Assembly (NCBI RefSeq): GCF_002005165.1
Contig: NZ_CP019699.1
Coordinates: 1,922,001 to 1,986,000, forward strand
Length of the DNA stretch: 64,000 bases
Origin: Novibacillus thermophilus
Lineage (GTDB): Bacteria > Bacillota > Bacilli > Thermoactinomycetales > Novibacillaceae
Direction: 5' to 3'
The position numbers and the translations under genes were made by a program. The notes beneath the pieces are model-generated. The model was given only the letters and a program-made list of their open reading frames with translations. It did not search any database and was not told where the DNA came from. Positions 57,285 to 64,000 of the stretch are shown here, piece after piece. Every line of letters starts with the position of its first letter. The first letter of the stretch is position 1.

Positions 57285-58802
57285 ATGTCGGATGTCATGC
57301 TCGAGATGAAAAATATTTCGAAGGCATTTCCAGGCGTTAAAGCGTTGGATCAAGTGAGCTTTAAAGTAAAAAAGGGCGAAATCCATGCCCTTTGTGGTGA
57401 AAATGGCGCCGGCAAGTCCACTTTGATGAAAGTGTTGAGTGGACTGTACCCGTACGGAACATACAGCGGTGACATTCTCATAAAAGGTGAAAAAAAGCGG
57501 TTTGACAACATACGAGATGCGGAGAAGGCTGGTATCGCCATCATTTACCAGGAGTTGGCGCTCGTTCAGAAGATGACGGTCGGAGAAAACATCTTTCTCG
57601 GTGTCGAACCGAAGAAAAACGGACTCATCGATTGGAACAGACTGTACTATGAAACGTCCCGCTGGCTCAGGCAGGTCGGCTTAAACGTTGACCCGACGGC
57701 GGTTGTTGAACAGCTGGGCGTCGGACAGCAGCAGTTGGTGGAGATTGCCAAGGCCCTGTCGAAAAAGGCAGATATCCTCATCTTAGACGAACCGACAGCC
57801 GCTTTGACAGATGAAGAAGTTGAGCGCTTGCTCGCCATTCTGGACAACTTGCGCAAAGACGGCGTTTCCTGCATCTACATTTCACATAAGTTGAATGAAG
57901 TCTTTCGCATAGCGGACACGATTACCGTATTGCGTGACGGTCAATCCGTCTCGACGACACCTGTATCAGATATCGACGAAGACACTGTGATATCCCTTAT
58001 GGTTGGGCGGGAACTGACAGAACAGTTTCCGTCCGTCAGACATACCGTTCAGGAAGACGTCTTAATCGTCGACGACCTCACTGTGTATGATCCGGAAAAT
58101 CCGACGAAAGAAGTTGTAAAAGGGGTCTCTTTTACTGCCCGCAAGGGTGAAATATTGGGGATTGCCGGTTTAATGGGGGCAGGGCGCACGGAATTGGCCA
58201 TGGCACTGTTTGGAGCTTATCCCGGCAAGTGGACAGGCTCGCTCACCCTGGACGGGCGGAAGATAACAGTTCAGCACCCTTATGACGCCATCCGTCACGG
58301 GATGGCCCTCGTGTCGGAAGACAGAAAGCGTTTTGGGCTCGTTTTGGATATGGACGTGAAGGCGAACATCACGTTGGCCAGTCTGGAGCGCGTGTCCAGA
58401 CGGCACGTTTTGAATGAACAGGAGATCGTCAAATACAGCCAGTCATATGTGGACGACTTACGCATTAAAACCCCGTCACTAGAGACAAAACTCAGTCAGT
58501 TAAGCGGCGGAAACCAACAAAAAGTCGTACTGGGAAAGTGGTTGATGACACAACCGAAAGTGTTAATCTTAGACGAACCGACGAGGGGGATCGACGTCGG
58601 AGCCAAATATGAAATTTACAACTTGATGCACCGCCTCGTCGACGACGGGGTAACGGTCGTGATGATTTCTTCCGAACTTCCCGAGATACTCGGGATGAGC
58701 GACAGAATCCTCGTCATGCACGAGGGGAGGATCGTCCAGGAGTTCACAAAGGATGACGCCAGTCAGGAAAAGGTCATGATGGCTGCGACAGGGAGGGTAT
58801 GA
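57285..58802 (+). CDS. xylG: Xylose ABC transporter ATP-binding protein (two ATPase domains)
   Basis: 505 residues with two ABC domains. First: Walker A GENGAGKST, signature VGQQQLVEIAKALS, Walker B LILDEPTAAL. Second: a degenerate Walker A GLMGAGRTEL, signature LSGGNQQKVVLGKW and LILDEPTRGIDVGAK. This asymmetric pattern is typical of sugar importers of the XylG/RbsA group. It drives xylose uptake with XylH. GGAGGGAG precedes ATG; xylH follows one base after the stop. Confidence 0.95.
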   Translation: MSDVMLEMKNISKAFPGVKALDQVSFKVKKGEIHALCGENGAGKSTLMKVLSGLYPYGTYSGDILIKGEKKRFDNIRDAEKAGIAIIYQELALVQKMTVGENIFLGVEPKKNGLIDWNRLYYETSRWLRQVGLNVDPTAVVEQLGVGQQQLVEIAKALSKKADILILDEPTAALTDEEVERLLAILDNLRKDGVSCIYISHKLNEVFRIADTITVLRDGQSVSTTPVSDIDEDTVISLMVGRELTEQFPSVRHTVQEDVLIVDDLTVYDPENPTKEVVKGVSFTARKGEILGIAGLMGAGRTELAMALFGAYPGKWTGSLTLDGRKITVQHPYDAIRHGMALVSEDRKRFGLVLDMDVKANITLASLERVSRRHVLNEQEIVKYSQSYVDDLRIKTPSLETKLSQLSGGNQQKVVLGKWLMTQPKVLILDEPTRGIDVGAKYEIYNLMHRLVDDGVTVVMISSELPEILGMSDRILVMHEGRIVQEFTKDDASQEKVMMAATGRV

Positions 58803-58803
58803 G

Positions 58804-59972
58804 GTGAAAGCAGAAACTCAAGATGTCTCGGCCAAAACGCATAAACTGTCGTTTGTAAAATGGGATGTGCGGGCGTACGCGCTCATCATAGCCTTGGCCG
58901 CGATTTGGGCAATTTTTACGATTTTGACTGATGGCGCATTTCTTTCTGATCGGAATTTATCCAACCTTTTCAGACAAATGTCCGTCATTTCTGTTCTCGC
59001 GATCGGGATGGTGCTCGTCATCGTGGCGGCCCACATCGATTTGTCAGTGGGATCGGTTGCCGGTCTGACGGGCGGTGTTGCGGCTGCATTGCACGTCTGG
59101 TTAGGGTTCAATACCGCAATCAGTATTGGAGCGGCCCTTCTGTTAGGCATCTTGATAGGACTGTGGCAAGGGTGGTGGGTGGCCTACAGAATGGTTCCCG
59201 CCTTTATTGTCACACTGGGCGGGATGTTGGCGTTCAGGGGAATGCTTTTGGCCATATCCCAGGGACAAACGATCGCCCCGCTCTCGGATTCGTTTAAAAG
59301 CATTGCGCAATCTTACATTCCGGTGTCCGTCGGGTGGGGTTAGGGGGACTGGTCGTCGTTTGTACGGCGTACGTCTTTTTCAGAAGGCGAAAATCGAGAA
59401 TGTCGTACGGCTTTGATACACCTCCAGTGGCAGCGGATCTCGTCAAAGTCGCCGTGATCAGTTTGCTCACTCTGTTCTTTGTCTTTTTGATGAATGCTTA
59501 CAAAGGGATTCCCACTCCGATTATTCTAGTGCTGTTACTGGGCATTGTCTTTACATTTATCGCGCAAAATACGTCCTTTGGACGTCAAATATACGCTATC
59601 GGCGGAAATATGGATGCGGCCCGGTTGTCCGGGATCAACATTAAGCGCAAAGTTTTAATGGTGTTTGTCCTAAACGGGTTTATGGCCGCCGTCGCCGGCG
59701 TGTTGCTGACAGCGCGAGTGAATGCCGCTTCGCCTGCGGCGGGAGAGATGTATGAACTGGATGCCATTGCGGCGGCCGTGATCGGCGGGACGAGTCTGAT
59801 GGGAGGGACGGGAACGATCGTCGGCGCCGTTATCGGGGCCCTTGTCATGGCGAGCATTGACAACGGCATGAGCATGTTGAACGCGGATGTGTACTGGCAG
59901 TACATCGTAAAGGGTCTCATCCTGATTGTAGCCGTTTGGATCGATGTCGTGTCCAAAAGGAAAAAGGCGTAG
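58804..59972 (+). pseudogene. xylH: Xylose ABC transporter permease, frameshifted
   Basis: The first ORF (179 residues) contains IAIGMVLVIVAAHIDLSVGSVAGLTGG and IVTLGGMLAFRGMLLA, XylH-type. It ends after SVGWG. The -1 frame resumes with GGLVVVCTAYVFFRRRKS, then GRQIYAIGGNMDAARLSGINIKR and AAVIGGTSLMGGTGTI. Adding one G near 59332-59339 gives a protein of about 389 residues. GTG start at 58804, coupled to xylG. A disrupted permease would block the high-affinity xylose route, but the event has the same form as the other six and may be a base-call error. Confidence 0.87.
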
Positions 59973-60067
59973 GACGGAGACTTCCGTATTGTGTGAGGAA
60001 CAGTTTATAGCTGCGGTACGCCGTGAGGCTAGACGTCAACACGTGAGTGACAAAGGAGATGGATGCG

Positions 60068-61564
60068 GTGCAATACGTGATCGGTGTTGATTTGGGAACG
60101 AGTGCGGTGAAAGTGCTCCTCGTGAGTCGGGACGGGGTCGTGAAGGAAGAAGTGTCCAAAGACTATCCCCTCATCCAGCCGCGATCCGGTTACAGTGAAC
60201 AAGACCCGGAAGAGTGGGTCAGCAAAACAGTGGAAGCTCTAGCAGAGCTGATGACACGATCTGATGTCGATCCCGCTGATGTGGAAGGATTAAGTTTTTC
60301 CGGGCAGATGCACGGGCTCGTCCTCCTCGATCGGGAGCAAAACGTCCTCAGAAACGCGATTTTGTGGAACGATACGCGAACGACCGCCCAGTGCCGCCAT
60401 ATCGAGGAAGAGTTAGGCGATGCGCTGTTGGACATTGCGAAAAACCCTGCGTTGGAAGGTTTCACGTTGCCGAAGTTGCTGTGGGTGAAAGAACACGAAC
60501 CGGATGTCTTTGAGCGGGCAGCGCTGTTTATGTTGCCGAAAGACTACGTCCGGTTCCGTCTCACAGGAGAGATTCACTGTGAATATTCCGATGCGGCGGG
60601 AACGCTCATGCTCGACGTGACGGAAAAAGTGTGGAGTCGCCGCATTTGTCGGGCTTTCGATCTTCCGGAGAGCTTGTGCCCGCCCCTTGTCGCTCCCCAT
60701 GCCTTAGTCGGCACCCTTCTCCCCGACGTCGCAGCCGCGACGGGTTTGCGGGAGGAGACGAAAGTGTTCGCCGGGGGTGCAGACAACGCCTGCGGCGCCA
60801 TCGGAGCGAACATATTGGCGCCGGGAGCAACGCTGTGCAGCATTGGGACGTCCGGGGTCGTCTTGTCGTACGAAGAAGACAAAACGCGGGATTTCAAAGG
60901 GAGGGTCCACTTTTTCAACCACGGGAAAGCAGACGCGTACTACACGATGGGTGTGACACTAGCCGCCGGCTACAGTCTCAGTTGGTTTAAACAGACGTTT
61001 GCGCCAAACGAACCGTTTGAATCGCTGTTAAGACATGTAGGGAACTCCGAAATGGGATCGAACGGGCTACTGTTCACCCCTTACTTGGTCGGAGAGCGGA
61101 CCCCGCATGCAGATGCTTTTATCCGGGGCAGTTTTATCGGCATCGACAGTTCCCACACCCGAGACGATTTTGTGCGGGCTGTGTTGGAAGGCATCACGTT
61201 CTCCCTGAACGAGTCCCTCGCTATCTTCCGAGAGGCGGGTAAGACGGTCGACACCGTCGTCTCCATTGGCGGAGGGGCGCGAAACGAAGCGTGGCTGCAA
61301 ATGCAGGCGGACATCTTTAACGCTCGCATTGTCCAACTGGAAAATGAGCAGGGTCCCGGGATGGGGGCAGCGATGCTTGCGGCGGTCGGCTGCGGATGGT
61401 TTGATTCGTTAAAGGCGTGTGCCGAGCGGTTCATCCGTCCGGCGAAAACGTTTGAACCGGTAGAGGAGCATGTCGCACGGTATGAAGAGCTGTTTCCGCT
61501 GTACCAAAAGGTGTATGCCGAGACGAAGGAACTGAGCGAACAGCTCCAGCCGTATCGCAAGTAG
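60068..61564 (+). CDS. xylB: Xylulokinase
   Basis: About 498 residues of the FGGY family. ATP/sugar-binding motifs: VIGVDLGTSAVKV, GLSFSGQMHGLV, LPKDYVRFRLTGE and GGGARNEAWLQMQADIF. It phosphorylates xylulose for the pentose phosphate pathway. AAAGGAG lies 9 bases before GTG 60068; ATG 60059 overlaps that site and GTG 60047 precedes it. It follows xylH by 95 bases and ends the xyl unit before a strong terminator. Confidence 0.94.
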   Translation: MQYVIGVDLGTSAVKVLLVSRDGVVKEEVSKDYPLIQPRSGYSEQDPEEWVSKTVEALAELMTRSDVDPADVEGLSFSGQMHGLVLLDREQNVLRNAILWNDTRTTAQCRHIEEELGDALLDIAKNPALEGFTLPKLLWVKEHEPDVFERAALFMLPKDYVRFRLTGEIHCEYSDAAGTLMLDVTEKVWSRRICRAFDLPESLCPPLVAPHALVGTLLPDVAAATGLREETKVFAGGADNACGAIGANILAPGATLCSIGTSGVVLSYEEDKTRDFKGRVHFFNHGKADAYYTMGVTLAAGYSLSWFKQTFAPNEPFESLLRHVGNSEMGSNGLLFTPYLVGERTPHADAFIRGSFIGIDSSHTRDDFVRAVLEGITFSLNESLAIFREAGKTVDTVVSIGGGARNEAWLQMQADIFNARIVQLENEQGPGMGAAMLAAVGCGWFDSLKACAERFIRPAKTFEPVEEHVARYEELFPLYQKVYAETKELSEQLQPYRK

Positions 61565-61622
61565 CCTGGTCCCTCAGTTAAGAGATGTGAAACCCGGTGA
61601 TATTTGAGATGCCCTTAAAAAG

Positions 61623-61665
61623 AATCAGGCGGAGGTGAATGAATGGTTTTCCTCCGCCTGATTTT
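61623..61665 (+). terminator. Rho-independent terminator of the xyl operon
   Basis: Perfect 13-bp stem AATCAGGCGGAGG / CCTCCGCCTGATT with a 15-base loop and T-run. Confidence 0.85.
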
Positions 61666-61938
61666 GCGTTTTGAGGAACGCTCTCTTCCTCAATTGATGC
61701 TCCGGGAAAAGAGGGACTTAGTTTATGGTGTTATAAAAAGAATTAGTGCATTGTGCCTAAATTTAGCACATAAAATTCAATGCTTTTATTTTATTTTTAT
61801 GACACATATAGCTTCATTTCAATTATACAAAGCGATTACGATGTTAGTATTTTAATATAAAACAATAAAAAAATTACCACATATATTGACAGACACAACC
61901 AATGTCAATATAATTATGTTTAGAAAATAAATTAATAT
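61666..61938. other. AT-rich gap before the IS4 element
   Basis: About 270 bases without a convincing gene. A small dyad TGTGC / GCACA around TAAATTTA occurs at about 61755-61775. A 70-residue ORF begins inside the terminator and is unlikely to be real. Confidence 0.5.
61932..61938. repeat. Left target-site duplication of the IS4 element
   Basis: TTAATAT, repeated exactly at 63472-63478 on the other side of the element. Confidence 0.75.
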
Positions 61939-62036
61939 CTCAACTTTCTCACAGTAAATTGGATTTCTAAGCCTTACGGTTAATGGGTTTGTTGGTTGTT
62001 TCGAATACTTCTTGACATAAAAATTTGCAAAAAAAA

Positions 62037-62100
62037 ACACCTCAACTTTTGGTATAGTTTAATTGTCCAGAAAAAACATTACCAAAAGCAGGTGAGGTGT
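62037..62100 (+). promoter_or_regulatory. Stem-loop covering the transposase ribosome binding site
   Basis: ACACCTCA plus CTTTTGGTA (62037-62054) pair with TACCAAAAG plus TGAGGTGT (62080-62100). The right arm includes GGTGAGG, the ribosome binding site. A transcript entering from outside would form the stem and silence translation. Confidence 0.6.
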
Positions 62101-62108
62101 CTCTTATT

Positions 62109-63470
62109 ATGATAACGAATAACAGACTGAACAATCAACTACCAAAAGAAGTAAAAGCTATATTTGATGAACTTGAAATCTTAAAATATTTAAGGAAAGT
62201 GGGAATTAACAAGGGTTTCGGTTATTCCTGCGCCTATTTATTCCAGCTAGTTTTTAGTTTGGTTTTTGAAGGCAAAAATTTGTTTCGACTTCTTCAAAGT
62301 AAAAAAGCTAAAGATTTGCCGGAAAAAAACGCTATTTATCGCTTCTTAAATAACCCTCAATACAATTGGCGCAGGTTTTTACTTGTTTTGAGTACTTTCA
62401 CCATTATGAAGGTAAGTAGTTTAACGAGACACGACCGTCCGAAAGTGCTGATCGTGGACGACTCATCTTATGAACGAAATCGCAGTAAAAAGGTTGAACT
62501 GCTTGCTCGCTGTTTCGATCATTCTTCTCAAAAAATGCGTTATTACAAAGGATTTCGTATGCTTACACTCGGCTGGTCAGATGGTGCTACATTTTTGCCT
62601 ATTGATTTTGCTTTATTAAGCTCTACGAATTCCCAAATCAATGGGATTGATAACCGAATCGATAAGCGTACATCCGGTTATAAGCGGCGTGTCGAAGCTT
62701 TACAAAAAGCGCCGGAAGTTATTCCCAATATGATTAAACGGGCACTTTCTCAAGGAATCGATGCCTCATACGTTTTAATGGATACATGGTTTACCCAACA
62801 GCCTTTGATCAAGTCCATTGTGGATCAAGGGTTGGATGTTATTGGAATGGTGAAGGATACAAAACAAAGATATCAAGTGAACGGTGAATGGGTGAGCCTA
62901 AAAAAACTATACCAAACAGCTAAACCATCACAACATCAAAAGGGTATTTTGCGCTCTATTCACACAACGATGGCAAATGGCGTACCTGTTAAAGTGGTAT
63001 TTATCCGTAATCGTAATAAAAAGAGACAGTGGCTAGCTATTTTGAGTACAGACTGTACTTTATCGGATCAAGAAATCATTCGTATTTATGGGATACGTTG
63101 GGATATTGAAGTATTCTTCAAAACAGTCAAATCCTTATTGAAACTCCAAAAAGAGTTCCAAGGAAGATCTTATGATTCCATGATCAGCCATACCACTATT
63201 GTGTTTACAAGGTACATTGTTTTGTCTTGGCAAAACCGAGTAAGTACAGATTATCGAACATTAGGCGGCATTTTTTATGAACTTTGTGATGAAATCGATG
63301 AACTAGATTGGGCCTTTGCACTTCAACTACTCATTGAAATTCTTGAAGATGCACTTCAAAATGTAAATCAAAAGATTAAAAAATTCATCGAAAGTCAATT
63401 ACGTAAATGGATTGTAGTTTTGCCTAATTATATCAAGGCTTATTTACCAAAATTGAGCTGCGAAAGTTGA
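62109..63470 (+). CDS. IS4 family transposase
   Basis: 453 residues. DDE catalytic acids are Asp in VLIVDDSSYERNR, Asp in VLMDTWFTQQPL and Glu in the YREK motif YGIRWDIEVFFKTVK (Y-2-R-3-E-6-K), the mark of IS4. The C-terminal helices follow. It ends inside the right terminal repeat. ATG 62109 lies 11 bases after GGTGAGG; a GTG at 62097 overlaps it. All catalytic residues are intact, so the element may be active. Confidence 0.92.
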   Translation: MITNNRLNNQLPKEVKAIFDELEILKYLRKVGINKGFGYSCAYLFQLVFSLVFEGKNLFRLLQSKKAKDLPEKNAIYRFLNNPQYNWRRFLLVLSTFTIMKVSSLTRHDRPKVLIVDDSSYERNRSKKVELLARCFDHSSQKMRYYKGFRMLTLGWSDGATFLPIDFALLSSTNSQINGIDNRIDKRTSGYKRRVEALQKAPEVIPNMIKRALSQGIDASYVLMDTWFTQQPLIKSIVDQGLDVIGMVKDTKQRYQVNGEWVSLKKLYQTAKPSQHQKGILRSIHTTMANGVPVKVVFIRNRNKKRQWLAILSTDCTLSDQEIIRIYGIRWDIEVFFKTVKSLLKLQKEFQGRSYDSMISHTTIVFTRYIVLSWQNRVSTDYRTLGGIFYELCDEIDELDWAFALQLLIEILEDALQNVNQKIKKFIESQLRKWIVVLPNYIKAYLPKLSCES

Positions 63471-63471
63471 G

Positions 63472-63478
63472 TTAATAT
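63472..63478. repeat. Right target-site duplication of the IS4 element
   Basis: TTAATAT, identical to 61932-61938. Confidence 0.75.
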
Positions 63479-63608
63479 ATTTAAAATAAAATATAATAGT
63501 TTAAACTATTTATTTTCTTCTTCTAAAAGAAATATGTCTCTACCAAATACTTGAGGCTATAAAGGAGCATTCCTGTAATGAAGAAAATTGAGGTTTAACA
63601 AAAAAGAG

Positions 63609-63669
63609 CCTCCTTGGTATAGTACGGGATGTCGATGACATCGACTCCTAAATTCAAAACCCAAGGAGG
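63609..63669 (+). promoter_or_regulatory. Inverted repeat covering the IS110 transposase ribosome binding site
   Basis: CCTCCTTGG (63609-63617) and CCAAGGAGG (63661-63669) are perfect 9-bp arms. The right arm contains AAGGAGG, so translation would be blocked when the stem forms. A shorter dyad GTCGATGACATCGAC lies between. Confidence 0.55.
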
Positions 63670-63676
63670 ATTCGAA

Positions 63677-64000
63677 GTGAATTATAACCGGAATAAGAAA
63701 TTGAAGCAAATCACACCGGAGACATTAGTTGTAGGGATGACATTGCGAAAGAAAAGCACGTCGCCCGAGCAGTCGATGACCGAGGGTATGAGTTTGGTAA
63801 GCGATTGGTTTTTGAAAACAACATAACGGGCTTTGAGCGATTATTAGCTTGGGTGTCCGAGAAGCAACAGGCATATGAAAAAACACATGTGATCCTCGGT
63901 TGTGAACCGACCGGACACTATTGGTTCAATCTCGCCTATTTCGCCAAGGCGAAAGAAATCCCGTTTGTCGTCGTCAATCCGATGCATGTGAAAAAAGCGA
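63677..64000 (+). pseudogene. IS110 family transposase, N-terminal part, frameshifted, continues beyond window
   Basis: GTG start 7 bases after AAGGAGG. The first 20 residues (NYNRNKKLKQITPETLVVGM) are IS110-like; the frame then breaks and the -1 frame reads DIAKEKHVARAVDDRGYEFGKR, then ILGCEPTGHYWFNLAYFAK and VVVNPMHVKKA, the RuvC-like DEDD core. One extra G near 63738 would restore GMDIAK, with the first catalytic Asp. The gene runs off the right edge, so the rest is not visible. Confidence 0.75.

Larger units (their letters stand above)
61939..63471 (+). mobile_element. IS4-family insertion sequence, complete
   Basis: A 1,533-bp element. Terminal repeats: CTCAACTTTC at 61939-61948 and GAAAGTTGAG at 63462-63471, a perfect 10-bp inverted pair with weaker similarity further in. 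The 7-bp direct repeat TTAATAT on both sides is the target duplication. One transposase gene fills it. The element is much richer in A+T than the xyl operon next to it, indicating arrival from elsewhere. Confidence 0.88.

Noticed and set aside
61643-61855. 70-residue ORF after the xyl operon
   Set aside because: It begins inside the terminator stem-loop, has AT-rich codons and no ribosome binding site of its own.
1-64000. CRISPR arrays, tRNA or rRNA genes
   Set aside because: No regularly spaced repeats, cloverleaf patterns or rRNA segments were seen on either strand.

Overview
The window looks like a chromosomal segment of a Bacillales-type Bacillota. Ribosome binding sites are strong AGGAGG-type, GTG and TTG starts are frequent, CcpA cre-like sites and a ROK-type XylR are present, and the gene families (YqgQ, YesL, YesM/YesN, LplB/YtcP, NIF3, DUF418) are typical of that group. 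G+C appears moderate by eye, apart from AT-rich islands at about 30.7-31.4 kb and 61.7-63.6 kb. The species cannot be named from the sequence alone.

Layout. (1) 1-3.4 kb: end of a sodium:solute symporter, an iron-dependent alcohol dehydrogenase, and a DUF418 membrane protein on the minus strand. (2) 3.5-11.1 kb: a catabolic operon behind a -24/-12 (sigma-54) promoter. It holds gabT, gabD, pxpB, pxpC, a biotin carrier, a biotin carboxylase and pxpA. This fits ATP- and biotin-dependent opening of a lactam, followed by GABA to succinate. (3) 11.2-14.1 kb: two PAS-AAA+ sigma-54 activators, convergent. (4) 14.1-18.7 kb: a second sigma-54 promoter driving an M20 carbamoylase-type hydrolase, a 53-aa membrane peptide, an SSS symporter and an M20 deacylase. 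(5) 18.8-25.8 kb: an LLM oxidoreductase, a quinone reductase, a thioesterase and a cyclo-ligase-like protein, then a PrsW-nuclease fusion with a putative immunity gene, and an HtrA protease. (6) 26.0-29.2 kb: GNAT, M20 and NSAR/OSBS genes that match the known D- to L-amino-acid conversion pathway through N-succinyl intermediates. (7) 29.2-31.4 kb: small unknown genes and an AT-rich control region. (8) 31.4-47.1 kb: aldouronate/glucuronoxylan utilisation (ABC importer, YesL, GntR regulator, GH39, GH67, UxuA, mannonate oxidoreductase, NIF3-like protein, GH2, GH43). (9) 47.5-53.2 kb: a YesM/YesN-type two-component system and a second sugar importer. (10) 53.3-61.6 kb: xylR, xylA, xylFGH and xylB. 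(11) 61.9-64.0 kb: a complete IS4-family element with a 7-bp target duplication, then the start of an IS110-family element.

How it works together. Oligosaccharides from glucuronoxylan would be imported by the first ABC system. GH67 removes (methyl)glucuronate, GH39 and GH43 cut xylo-oligosaccharides, UxuA and the mannonate oxidoreductase serve the glucuronate branch, and XylFGH, XylA and XylB serve the xylose branch. A shared operator-like motif (TTTRT-N7-ACAAA and relatives) before several of these units suggests a common XylR regulon, with cre sites adding catabolite repression. Neither solute-binding-protein-plus-permease operon (31.4 kb and 50.1 kb) carries an ATPase, so a shared MsmX-type ATPase elsewhere is expected.

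Caveat. Seven genes (pxpC, accC, pxpA, the carbamoylase, the DUF1963-like gene, xylH and the IS110 transposase) are each split by an apparent loss of one base, mostly in a homopolymer. All shift the frame in the same direction. I read this as probable consensus error rather than seven real mutations, but the sequence alone cannot decide.
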